A stretch of 64,000 nucleotides of DNA, taken from Plesiomonas sp051652165 (GTDB lineage: Bacteria; Pseudomonadota; Gammaproteobacteria; Enterobacterales; CAMTGL01). The stretch covers positions 434,001 to 498,000 of the forward strand of contig NZ_JBOFTR010000016.1 of NCBI RefSeq assembly GCF_051652165.1, written 5' to 3'. The position numbers were made by a program, and so were the translations under genes. Under the pieces are notes generated by a model. That model was not told the origin of the DNA, searched no databases, and was given only the letters and a program-made list of their open reading frames with translations. Each line of letters begins with the position of its first letter. Position 1 is the stretch's first letter. Of this stretch, positions 54,040-63,457 are shown one piece after another.

Positions 54040-55506
54040 TTACGCGCCTTCAAAGTGATACTTCATATCTGTATCTGTTGTCATTTTAGTAAACACTTGA
54101 TTTGTTAATTTATCAGTAAGATCTAATGCCCCTTGCATAGTCTTATCTTCAAAATTTTGTAGCACTGTTTGTGCTTTTGCTGGCTCAGTTTTATACAGTT
54201 TCAGATACTCTTTTTCCATGGCTTGTTGCTGCACTGCCGTTTGCTCTTCAAATGCTTTATAAGCTCGCTGTACATCTGGCGCATAAGCATTAAAGTTTTG
54301 CATTACCAGTGTTTGCAGTTTACGGTATTTCCAGTTAACAGAGGCATCATCAGCCTGATCGGTGCCTTTATCATAACCAGGTAAATAGTGTTGTATTCCC
54401 TGATAATAAGGAACATATACACTCAGCGTTGGCATACCATAAGCAACATACTCCACTTCACCAATGGCTTTAGGTAAATTAGGACGAACCTGTAAAATAT
54501 GTGACTCTTGGCTACGGAACACAGCAATTGGGCGATAAGGCTCTGCTGGATTATTATTGGTATACGGATCGTGCGTTGTTCCCTGATAGTGGTTACGCAA
54601 TGCTTGCTCAACTTGCGCGACTGAGATTTTTTGAGCTGGTTTTAAGAATACAGGGAAATTCTTTCCATCTGTAATCACTGTTTTTAGCTCAGGATTAAAC
54701 ATATGTTGCAATGTCCAAACCCGTGGGTAGTTATAGGTCAAATCATTTTCTACATCTTGTGAATATGCTTGGTGGAAATTAAATGGCCCTTGCTGTGGAT
54801 TATATAAGCCATGCTGCTCGGCAAAACTGACTAACGTTGGCGAACCTAAATAGTTGGCAGTATCTTTTGGATCATATTGTTGTAAGCGCCCCTGATTCGC
54901 TGAAACAAAATATTGATCTGCCGGTACACGAGTGGCCATCCACTGATGGCCACTGCCTGTCTCTAAATACCAAAGATCATGCTGATCAACAAATGCTACC
55001 CCAAACCCTTCGCCAGCACCTTGCTGCTCAATAATTTTACCTAGCAACTCAACACCTTCACGGGCAGAGTGAATACGAGGTAAAATAACTGATGGAATAG
55101 AGTCTTCGGTGATCCCTGTTTTTTCGACATAAGGGTCAGCCTTCAGTGCAGGTTGGCCATTATAAATTGTTTCTGTTGCAGTAACACCAACACCTGCTGA
55201 GTTAAAGCCCACTTCACCCATTGATTGATCTTGTGTACTAAAATCATGGATAGCGGTATATCTCAATGCATTTTCTGGAAGCGGGTATGTAAAGTCATTA
55301 CCGTGCGATTTAAACGTGCCTTTTTGGTTTTGTACCGCAGGATGAATCACCATGTGTTTAGCATTTGTTGCAGAATAGTCTTCATTGCGTGCTGCAATAA
55401 ATGAACCATCCGCTGATGCCTGATTCCCTACCAAAATAGTGGTACAAGCAGATACCTGTCCAGCAAAGAGAGCTGTCATTAGAGCAGCAAGCAGTGTTGT
55501 TTTCAT
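54040..55506 (-). CDS. C69 family dipeptidase, exported
   Basis: I take the ATG at 55506 (GGAG seven bases upstream), giving 488 residues with a signal peptide (LLAALMTALFAGQVSA). The next residue is Cys, in CTTILVG, the N-terminal nucleophile of Ntn-hydrolase peptidases of family C69; it becomes catalytic once the leader is removed. FIAARNEDY and the later GEVGFNSAGVGVTATE segment match that family. It probably cleaves dipeptides in the periplasm or outside. The gene stands alone, with its own terminator. Confidence 0.88.
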   Translation of the reverse strand: MKTTLLAALMTALFAGQVSACTTILVGNQASADGSFIAARNEDYSATNAKHMVIHPAVQNQKGTFKSHGNDFTYPLPENALRYTAIHDFSTQDQSMGEVGFNSAGVGVTATETIYNGQPALKADPYVEKTGITEDSIPSVILPRIHSAREGVELLGKIIEQQGAGEGFGVAFVDQHDLWYLETGSGHQWMATRVPADQYFVSANQGRLQQYDPKDTANYLGSPTLVSFAEQHGLYNPQQGPFNFHQAYSQDVENDLTYNYPRVWTLQHMFNPELKTVITDGKNFPVFLKPAQKISVAQVEQALRNHYQGTTHDPYTNNNPAEPYRPIAVFRSQESHILQVRPNLPKAIGEVEYVAYGMPTLSVYVPYYQGIQHYLPGYDKGTDQADDASVNWKYRKLQTLVMQNFNAYAPDVQRAYKAFEEQTAVQQQAMEKEYLKLYKTEPAKAQTVLQNFEDKTMQGALDLTDKLTNQVFTKMTTDTDMKYHFEGA

Positions 55507-56117
55507 CGGAAACTCCGTTTTTCTTTTTAGTCTCATAGATATGCAAACAATAGACTGACTCTTTTTACCTCACAAACTATCGAAATAAACAGACGGTTAC
55601 TTTTTGTAAGCGAAAATAAACCGCAATATTTGTTAAATAAAAATAGGTTATATACTGCATAAATATGTGATTTATCGCACAGACAGAGCTGTACTTCTTT
55701 TATATCACTAAAACTTAAATTTAATTATGAGTAAAAATTACCATTTTTTTCGCTATTGAGAGAAATATCACTCTTTAATGACTTTTAGTTATATTATTAA
55801 GAAAAGATACTCTACAAATGAAAAAATCTTCTATAAATAACAATTGTAGGTAACTACATTAAGGGACCAAATAATCAAAGTTTTATTTTTTAAAAAAGTA
55901 CGCTGTTTACTCATTGGTAGCATATATAGATAGAAATAGTCTTTGTTGATATAAAGATAATGTGCAGCAATTTAGTGTTTTCGGCTATTCTTATAACAAA
56001 ATACTCGATATGAATATTTTTCCATCGATAGTTTCTATACAAATCGTATACTCATTTCAAACAATTACATACGAGTATGCAATATAATGTCTCTTAACAA
56101 GAGTTATACTATAGTCA
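55507..56117. other. non-coding interval between vgrG and the dipeptidase gene
   Basis: About 610 AT-rich bases without a gene I can support on either strand. It is where a T6SS effector-immunity pair would be expected behind vgrG, but no frame of size is present. The dipeptidase promoter must be here. Confidence 0.45.
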
Positions 56118-58148
56118 TTAAGAAGATGGTTGATAATCCACACCAAACGCGTGATCTTTAATCAATGTTTCAAATCCTTCCTTAGTTGACGTTATTTTAA
56201 CTGGCTCTAATGGTGTAGGTTCTTTTTCTATATTAATATTTTTAGGTTGTTTAGGTCTTAGCCCTGCCCAATCCAACCCCGAACCAGAGCTTCCTCCAGC
56301 ATTGAGTTTGATTTCAGGACCAACTAACCGAACGCCACTTGGGTCAACGTTGATAAAGCTGCCACTTGCCTTAAAAGTGACCTCACTACTTGCCTCGATC
56401 ACGATCTTGTCCCCTATGTGAATGTGCACCTCTTGCCCTGCATTTACCCGTAATGATTGCCCCACCTTCTGATGTATTGAACCATCAACGGTCAGAGAAA
56501 GATCAGCATTGATGTGCTCACGTTTTTCCCCCTCTATCGTCAAGTAATCATTAACATTAATATGTGTTATGCGCTGATGGTCGATATCACAATGTTCATC
56601 GTGTTTAAGACACCACGTAGTATCGTTCTCTATCAACACATTCAGATCTTTTTGGCCATGGATGTAGATCTCTTCCTGCGCGGCACTATCTTCAAAATGC
56701 AATTCATTAAAGCCTTCCCCCTGATAAGTCTCGGTGCGCAGCACAGTACGCGTTTTATGCACAGGCAGCGCATACGGCGAGCGCTGAGTGGCATGATAAG
56801 CTCGACCGGTCACAATAGGCTGATCAGGGTCACCGTCTAAAAAAGAGACAATCACTTCATGGCCAATACGCGGAATAGCTATCATGCCATACTGCCCACC
56901 CGCCCAACCTTGTGATACTCGAACCCAACAAGAGCTTTGCGCGTCACTCGCACCATGCCTATCCCACGGAAATTGCAGTTTGACCCGACCATACTCATCA
57001 CAGTAAATCTCCTCCCCCTGAGGACCAACAACAGTAGCCATCTGTGGGCCATCAATCTGTGGTTTATGCGGTGCGAGCAAACGCCAAACTGTACTTTTTT
57101 TCACCGAGTCAAAATTGTTGTAGTAAACGGTAGCACTAGCTCCCCCTTCTTCTTCCACCGCCTGTGGTTGCTCTCCATGGTGATGAATTCGTACTATTTG
57201 CCAGTTAATATTGACGTTATTATTCGGGTGCTCTGATAAGGAAAAATACAAACCTGGCCTGAGTTCTGCCGCGTTCGATGTGCCTTGCCCCATTACCGCA
57301 TCAACACGTAATGCATCAAGACGATACCCAGTAAAAGCTTTGCCATTGATATCCTGTTTAAAACGCCCCGGATAATCAAAATACTGATAGCCCATCTGCT
57401 GGTGTGCCAATTCTGTTGTCTGATTTTTATGCATGAGTGCATAATCAGGTGTCTTAAAACAGTAGTCCTTCAGCACCACATCCGCCGACCGAACGGTTTC
57501 TTGATAGCGAAACTGCCGGATATAGGCTCCCCGCTGCATCTCCTGATTCGCAGGATTAAAAAACAGATCCGGGCCACGGAATAAGGTTGTAGTATCATCA
57601 GCAAACACCACACGGTGCTTGCTCTGCTCAAACTCGTGGAAATAGAACATACCCTCTTCAGCAGCTAATCGGCTGATAAAAGCCAGATCTGTCTCTCGAT
57701 ACTGCACACAATATTCTCGCTGAGCATGCACATTTCTCAACGCAAACGCATATTCGGTGATCCCCGCTTCTTGCAATAAAATACTGATAATCTCTTGTGG
57801 CTGCAGCGCCTGAAAAATTCGAGCATTGTGATGCAGGCTCAATCTCCATAACATTGGCCTGACTTCCATACGATAACGGGTCCGACGAAAACCAGTTTCC
57901 CCCTGTACAAACTGGCTCACAACACCGTTAATCCGCCGCTGCAAAACGCCCTCAAACCACACCAAAAGCTCACAGGGCTGATCCAATACGGCACCAAAAT
58001 CGATATCTGGCTGTAAACTGGCCAATGCCAAACTTAAGGTAAAAGGCTCGCTCAATGTTTCATCCAAATCGAACGTGGCTACTGCAAAGGTCGAATCAGG
58101 TAAAGCTCCCACCTTCACGGTAAACTGTAATCCCGTACTCTCTGCCAT
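56118..58148 (-). CDS. vgrG: VgrG, type VI secretion spike protein
   Basis: The 676-residue protein has the complete VgrG core: the gp27-like base (LSEPFTLSLAL, then FYFHEFEQSKHRVVFAD in part), the gp5 OB fold (EIYCDEYGRVKLQFPWDRHG in part, then WAGGQYGMIAIPRIGHEV and DGDPDQPIVTGRAYH) and the beta-helix spike (EEIYIHGQKDLN onwards). The last 60 residues after GVRLVGPEIKLNAGGSSGSG are a short tail rich in Lys, Pro and Glu, with no recognised effector domain. Three VgrG chains sit on Hcp and pierce the target cell. The gene follows the PAAR gene by 50 bases. Confidence 0.95.
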   Translation of the reverse strand: MAESTGLQFTVKVGALPDSTFAVATFDLDETLSEPFTLSLALASLQPDIDFGAVLDQPCELLVWFEGVLQRRINGVVSQFVQGETGFRRTRYRMEVRPMLWRLSLHHNARIFQALQPQEIISILLQEAGITEYAFALRNVHAQREYCVQYRETDLAFISRLAAEEGMFYFHEFEQSKHRVVFADDTTTLFRGPDLFFNPANQEMQRGAYIRQFRYQETVRSADVVLKDYCFKTPDYALMHKNQTTELAHQQMGYQYFDYPGRFKQDINGKAFTGYRLDALRVDAVMGQGTSNAAELRPGLYFSLSEHPNNNVNINWQIVRIHHHGEQPQAVEEEGGASATVYYNNFDSVKKSTVWRLLAPHKPQIDGPQMATVVGPQGEEIYCDEYGRVKLQFPWDRHGASDAQSSCWVRVSQGWAGGQYGMIAIPRIGHEVIVSFLDGDPDQPIVTGRAYHATQRSPYALPVHKTRTVLRTETYQGEGFNELHFEDSAAQEEIYIHGQKDLNVLIENDTTWCLKHDEHCDIDHQRITHINVNDYLTIEGEKREHINADLSLTVDGSIHQKVGQSLRVNAGQEVHIHIGDKIVIEASSEVTFKASGSFINVDPSGVRLVGPEIKLNAGGSSGSGLDWAGLRPKQPKNINIEKEPTPLEPVKITSTKEGFETLIKDHAFGVDYQPSS

Positions 58149-58198
58149 CCATCTTCACCTTAAGATCTGGTTATTTTGCTGGATTATCATTTTTAACA

Positions 58199-58486
58199 TT
58201 ACCCTGCCTTGCCACTGCTGCTACCAATCATCACACCACCACAACCAACAGTACTTCCGGTCACTGCAATCGGTTTGCCGTTAACTAGCACCGAATCAAT
58301 ACCTCCAGAGATGCTGCGTGGATGCGGTGGGCTACCGGGTTTATCATGTGGCTGCAATGCATCGCCTTGCCGAGCAAGTGGTTTACTATCGAGAAAGACA
58401 TCTGAACTTGCCGTTATCACGGGAGAAGGGTGAAAACCATCATGATCGGTTCCCAGATCACCAAGCAACACAATTGAAGGACACAT
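58199..58486 (-). CDS. PAAR-domain T6SS spike-tip protein
   Basis: This 95-residue protein is a bare PAAR domain: GDLGTDHDGFHPSPVITASS, ARQGDALQPHDKPG, PRSISGGIDSVLVNGKPIAVTG, VGCGGVMIGSS (listed as separate segments). The His and Cys residues hold the tip metal. It lies between tssM and vgrG on the same strand and sharpens the VgrG spike. It carries no toxin domain. Confidence 0.9.
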   Translation of the reverse strand: MCPSIVLLGDLGTDHDGFHPSPVITASSDVFLDSKPLARQGDALQPHDKPGSPPHPRSISGGIDSVLVNGKPIAVTGSTVGCGGVMIGSSSGKAG

Positions 58487-58501
58487 GCACTTCTCCCTGA
58501 A

Positions 58502-61500
58502 TTAATAGAGTGACTCTGGTAAGCGGAATTGGCTAAATAACCCACCCGCAAACGGATTATAGCTAGCATCTGCGTACACGCGGTATGTCATGGCACCTTG
58601 ATCAACAGGAAAACGCACATCAAAAGTCGCCTCATTCACCTGCGTTAGCTCACCATTTTGTATCAAACGAAACATCGCCCAAGGGCCAATAAACCCTTCA
58701 CTGCGAGGAGATCTCTCTTGATTATCAGGCACCAGAGTAATCTTGCTCTCCGCACCATCACGCATCGAATTCGGCCAGATCAAGGGGATTTTATTACGCC
58801 GCCCATGGGCATACTCCAACAATTGGCCATCAAGATTCAGAACACTACGGCGTTTATTGGCCGTCAGTTCAATTGGCTCTAACGCAAACTGTACCTCTAA
58901 TGATCCTTGGCTATTAAAGAAGGTCTCTCGGATCTGTGTTGCCCGCTCCAGTTGCTTTAACAGTTCCAACTGAATAGGCGAACCTAAATCAGCATCCATC
59001 AATCCGCCTTCAACCATCGGTTTAAGATTGGCCTGATAAAAACTGTTTAATGTGCCATTTGGAGAGAAAAAACGCTCTATTTCAGAAAGAGGCGCATCTT
59101 TGGTTGAAGAGGGATCAAACGGGTAACGATCAGCCAACTGAGTATTGAACGGCACAATAACCTGATCTAACCATGCTTGATTCAGAGAAGAGATCGCCAA
59201 ATCAACCACCAACTGTGCACTTTGTTCCGCCAACTGACTGACCCAACGATCCAGTGGTACAGGCAGATTGCGGGCATACTGTTGTAGTGCAAAGACCGGA
59301 TCTGAGTACTTATTGTTTAATCGTAACTGTACGGCTTTCAGCGCCGACTGACCGGGGTCTGTTGCATTCACAATCAGATCAAGATAGTGGTATAACTCAG
59401 TCATTTTTTGATTAACTTGTTGAATCAATGGCTCTTGTTCACCAGCTGCGACCAATACCGCATTACTGGCTATAAACGGCTGCCCTATGCGGGTTGTCAA
59501 TATCTGGCTATTCTCACCAGCCTGTTGACGACGCTGTGTGTTTTCATTGAGCGTTGTTAACACGCGTTGAAACGGTTGGTCATTACTGATAATTGCCGAA
59601 ATAACACTCAGTGCCTGCTCAAGGCTGGTCAGTGGTTGTATATCCACATCCCTCAGCAACGTTTGCCACTGATTGATGTAATCAGCCACATAACGATCAT
59701 TCACTTGACGGATAATCTCACCACGATCAGCCTGACTCAAATGCACTTGCTGACGCTGGCCGAGTACCCAACTGTCCATCTCCGTCAACTCAAGCAGCGC
59801 GTTATCTTGCTTAAGATAGAAATCACTCAAACCAGACCACGTCATCAGGCGTGGAATATTCCCTGCAGCATCATGATTTAAGGCGAAAACCGTATCAAAA
59901 ATCGGGCCGACTTCATCTTGTATCATCAGCTCTGAAGAGAGTTGATCATCGGCTTTAACCTGCAAATTTTGATATACCCGCTGAGACATCGGCAATTTAC
60001 TTAGCTCATGCTGGGCATTGTAAATCGGTTTTTGAAAGGGAATAAAAGCAGCAATAGCCGCCAAATCTTTCTGCTGGCGAGCCCCGTTCCAGTTTGTATA
60101 CTGCAAAGCATAATCCAGATGCTGCATCAATTGCTCTTGCACCTGCCCTTGCTCTGGGAACGCACGTTGCCAACGTTGCGCCATAAATTGTTCAACAACC
60201 GTCTTATTGCGGCCAGATGCGTCATCGAGCATCCGCATGACACGTAAAATAGCCAGCTTCTGCTCACTGCCTGCCGGGGCCTGATTCAGATCATCGAGCA
60301 AGCCCTGCATCACTGCCGGTAAAAAACGCAAACTCAGCAGTTCAAGGTAATTTTTTTCAACATAAGGCCCTATTTTATTACCCTGATATAAACCAAGATC
60401 GACGAAGAACGGTACTTTTTCACGATAATCACCAAAAGAGAGTGTGGCTTGACGAATCAAGTTCAAACGCGGTAGTTGGTTATAACCAAACTCTTGCTGG
60501 CCACTCGTTTCCTCTGCATAAGTAAACGATTGCGTCTTAGTCAGTACATTACGCACAGCCGTATCATTTATGTGATAGAAGTGCTGCCAGCCTGCAATCA
60601 ACAACACACTGCAAAAGAAAAGCCCGCTAATTCCTGCCCACACCCTGCGCTGCCGCTGCAATGCATATACGCGGCTCTCACCGGCTAAATCTGCTTCAGG
60701 AAAAATAATGTCTGCAAACAAACGACGCACAAAAAAGGTATTTGATTCACCACGTAACGCAGAATAAACCGGTTCGGATAATTGGTAACGGTGAGTTGTT
60801 GCATGCATAAAAGCATCAAAAGGGACACCTTGTTGATAAACTGAACTGGTGTACACCCCGCGTATCAAGAAGCTTTTTTGCTCTTTTTCATCCAACATCT
60901 CACCAAGTACATCCAATACATAATCTTTTATACCCGCAAGTTGCCTGACAAATAAAAACAGAGCACTGCGCTGCGAAGCATCAAGCCCCCCTAACATCAT
61001 CGTCGGCATATGCGTATTCAAATGGGCCAGCCATTGCTCCCAAAATATAGCCAACTCCTGTAACCAGTAGTCACCAGACGCCGCATCTGGGCTGAATGTA
61101 ATACCGAGCACAGCTTCGCGCACATTTTTGTCTAACTGCTGATAGATAACATCAAAACCATGCAACATATCCAACTTAGTCAGCGTGATATACAGCGGCA
61201 AACAAGTATGCATGTTGGCGCTCATCTCTTGCAGACGGGCACGCATTAACTGAGCATAAGCTTTACGCTCTGCAACCCCTGCCTGTGCTAACCAAGCCAG
61301 ATCCAGTGTCAAAACCACGCCATTAAGCGGCTGCCGATGGCGATGCTGACTTAACCAATTAAGCAAATGTAACCACAACCGCTCATGGCTGTTATCTTCC
61401 TTTTCACCACGGGTAGGGCTGTGATCCAACAAATATCCACGAGGATCTAACATCACCGCCTGTTCTCCCACCCAACAGTCGACATGCAGATCGGGTGCGT

Positions 61501-61990
61501 AATCACGCAATGCTGCTTCCAAGCGAGGGTTTAACTTATTGGCCGGATTTGCCCGATGAATAAGACTACTCTTACCGCTGCCAGATAAACCGATCACCAG
61601 ATACCAAGGTTGGCGATATAAAACCTGTGAGCCAACATGCTCACGTAGCACCTGTAACCAGCTGTCTAAAAATTGCTGTTGAGCATCCACCAATGACTGA
61701 ACCGGGTCAGACTCCATACTCTCTTGTATATGTTGTTCAGCTTTAAGCTGCTTCACCTTTTTCCATATACACCAAGAGGTGATGCCAAAGATCAGCCATA
61801 ACCAGACCAATGTAAAAACAACTCTAGCCCACACACCAGCCAGTGGTTTGTTCTGCATGATGTTCAGAGCAGGCCCCTGCCACCACACCAAAATCAGCAT
61901 CAACACCCAAAAGAAAATACCCGTGGCAATCCATGGCGCAGGGAAACGCGGCATCATCTGTTTTATGAAGATTAAAAGGGTTTTGAACAT
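58502..61990 (-). CDS. tssM: TssM (VasK/IcmF), T6SS inner-membrane protein
   Basis: I use the ATG at 61990 (MFKTLLIFIKQ), giving 1162 residues; an upstream ATG would overlap tssA. Two N-terminal transmembrane helices (IATGIFFWVLMLILVWW and VVFTLVWLWLIFGI) precede a cytoplasmic NTPase-like domain with Walker A IGLSGSGKSS near residue 150. A third membrane segment (ISGLFFCSVLLIAGW) near residue 455 leads to the long periplasmic part. TssM spans the envelope in the TssJLM complex that anchors the baseplate. It is 25 bases after tssA. Confidence 0.95.
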   Translation of the reverse strand: MFKTLLIFIKQMMPRFPAPWIATGIFFWVLMLILVWWQGPALNIMQNKPLAGVWARVVFTLVWLWLIFGITSWCIWKKVKQLKAEQHIQESMESDPVQSLVDAQQQFLDSWLQVLREHVGSQVLYRQPWYLVIGLSGSGKSSLIHRANPANKLNPRLEAALRDYAPDLHVDCWVGEQAVMLDPRGYLLDHSPTRGEKEDNSHERLWLHLLNWLSQHRHRQPLNGVVLTLDLAWLAQAGVAERKAYAQLMRARLQEMSANMHTCLPLYITLTKLDMLHGFDVIYQQLDKNVREAVLGITFSPDAASGDYWLQELAIFWEQWLAHLNTHMPTMMLGGLDASQRSALFLFVRQLAGIKDYVLDVLGEMLDEKEQKSFLIRGVYTSSVYQQGVPFDAFMHATTHRYQLSEPVYSALRGESNTFFVRRLFADIIFPEADLAGESRVYALQRQRRVWAGISGLFFCSVLLIAGWQHFYHINDTAVRNVLTKTQSFTYAEETSGQQEFGYNQLPRLNLIRQATLSFGDYREKVPFFVDLGLYQGNKIGPYVEKNYLELLSLRFLPAVMQGLLDDLNQAPAGSEQKLAILRVMRMLDDASGRNKTVVEQFMAQRWQRAFPEQGQVQEQLMQHLDYALQYTNWNGARQQKDLAAIAAFIPFQKPIYNAQHELSKLPMSQRVYQNLQVKADDQLSSELMIQDEVGPIFDTVFALNHDAAGNIPRLMTWSGLSDFYLKQDNALLELTEMDSWVLGQRQQVHLSQADRGEIIRQVNDRYVADYINQWQTLLRDVDIQPLTSLEQALSVISAIISNDQPFQRVLTTLNENTQRRQQAGENSQILTTRIGQPFIASNAVLVAAGEQEPLIQQVNQKMTELYHYLDLIVNATDPGQSALKAVQLRLNNKYSDPVFALQQYARNLPVPLDRWVSQLAEQSAQLVVDLAISSLNQAWLDQVIVPFNTQLADRYPFDPSSTKDAPLSEIERFFSPNGTLNSFYQANLKPMVEGGLMDADLGSPIQLELLKQLERATQIRETFFNSQGSLEVQFALEPIELTANKRRSVLNLDGQLLEYAHGRRNKIPLIWPNSMRDGAESKITLVPDNQERSPRSEGFIGPWAMFRLIQNGELTQVNEATFDVRFPVDQGAMTYRVYADASYNPFAGGLFSQFRLPESLY

Positions 61991-62015
61991 AAATGACCAT
62001 TCAACTCCGAATGTC

Positions 62016-63449
62016 TCAGTTCGACCGCAAGGTCGCATAATGAGCAAGGCGTGTTACCAAACCCGGCTCCCATTGTGCCAGCCCCAAACTCTGGGCTTCC
62101 TGCCACAGAGTTTGATACTGTTGGGCTGCCAGAGCTGGCATCCCTTCTGCTGCGAGTAAATCAGCCCCCGCCAATTGATGATAAAAACGTGCTCGTGGTT
62201 CTTTCAGTTGACTCAAGCGGTCATTTAACAAAGTCAGTGCTGCGACCAGCCCCTGAGATTGAAAACAACGTTGCAGATCCGTGATAGGATTGCTTTTTCC
62301 TGCCATTTCAGAAGAAGCTAATGTGGTTTGTAACCACTGAATGCACGCATTGCCTAAAAAAGGCGAACCATCACTAAAGGTGAGTTCACGTAACAGCGGA
62401 AGCCGATTTAAAAACGCGGCAAGCTCCTCAGCCATTGCGATAGCGACAGCTCCATAACCGAGCTTCACCGCCACCTGAGCTGACAGATGATGCCCATCAA
62501 ACCAATACGGGGAGAGTGTCAGGCTCTGTTCTATCTGCTCCCATAATGTCTGATCAGCTTGCGATAAAGCCGTTTGATATTCATTAATTCGGTCTGGCGA
62601 CATCGGCGATAACGGGGTTTTATTCCCTTTACTGATTAAAGGGGGGGCAGTAATACCATGCCACAGTGCATTACGCCTCAGGCGATAACCTATCGGGCTT
62701 TCAGGCTGTTGCTCAATCAATAATTCGGCCATCTGCATTTGGCGACTACGCCATTGCCGATCATCGCAACTATTCATGACCTGTGCATTTGAACTGACTG
62801 ATACAGGGATAGGGGAAACAGAAAAAGCACTTTGTTGCGGGGTAGAGAGTTTTGTTTGAGTATTGCCGTCTTTATCTATGTTGGCTTTATCTGCATGAGC
62901 TTGTTCTTGTTGATGGCGTTGTATGTGGTACAAACCAGCAAGCAACGCTTCTAGCGCCACACCATGATTTGGCACAAGCTCCAGCCAATGCTGCTGCAAC
63001 CGCAGGGTTAAATTCAGTAGGTGTTCTATTTGTTCTGACGATGCACTGTGGCATACCCGCGTTAATATCCCCTCAAACCGTTTAATTATCTGGTTAAATA
63101 TCCGTAACTTTTGCTGCGGATTCACTGGCCAAGCAGACACCCAGTATGCCTGAATCCAACAATCGAGCAGCAACAATGCGGTGGTAAACGATGCTACGTT
63201 GGCAGGGTGCTGCAAACAACGTAGCAAATGTGCTAATACCCGCATATCTTTGGTCTGTGTCTCGAACAAAGATAAACACTGATCAGCCACTTTATTTAGA
63301 TCCACCTGACTATGAGCCAAAGATCCGAGCTTAACTAACTCGGTATCTACCGTTTCCCATATTGGATTATCGGCAGAGATAGGAAGCGGTATCATTTCGT
63401 CTGGTAACGGAGCCAATAAACGTAAACACCATGGATGTGAATCAGTCAT
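62016..63449 (-). CDS. tssA: TssA-related T6SS protein (VasJ, ImpA N-terminal domain)
   Basis: The ATG at 63449 has AGGTGA six bases upstream and gives 477 residues. The N-terminal ImpA domain is seen in PLPISADNPIWETVDTELVKLGSLAHSQVDLNKV (core ADNPIWETVDTELVKLG), followed by tetratricopeptide-like helices and a helical C-terminal part. A second conserved block, IGYRLRRNALWHGI, lies near residue 255. This is the VasJ type (TIGR03362-like) found between vasI and vasK in vibrio T6SS loci; it helps assemble and cap the tail sheath. The gap to vasI is eight bases. Confidence 0.88.
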   Translation of the reverse strand: MTDSHPWCLRLLAPLPDEMIPLPISADNPIWETVDTELVKLGSLAHSQVDLNKVADQCLSLFETQTKDMRVLAHLLRCLQHPANVASFTTALLLLDCWIQAYWVSAWPVNPQQKLRIFNQIIKRFEGILTRVCHSASSEQIEHLLNLTLRLQQHWLELVPNHGVALEALLAGLYHIQRHQQEQAHADKANIDKDGNTQTKLSTPQQSAFSVSPIPVSVSSNAQVMNSCDDRQWRSRQMQMAELLIEQQPESPIGYRLRRNALWHGITAPPLISKGNKTPLSPMSPDRINEYQTALSQADQTLWEQIEQSLTLSPYWFDGHHLSAQVAVKLGYGAVAIAMAEELAAFLNRLPLLRELTFSDGSPFLGNACIQWLQTTLASSEMAGKSNPITDLQRCFQSQGLVAALTLLNDRLSQLKEPRARFYHQLAGADLLAAEGMPALAAQQYQTLWQEAQSLGLAQWEPGLVTRLAHYATLRSN

Positions 63450-63457
63450 ATTATCAC

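Noticed and set aside
62641..62647. Seven-G tract in tssA as a phase-variation site
   Set aside because: Seven bases is short for slippage in a wild-type background and the frame is intact; far weaker than the ten-base tract at 53,135.
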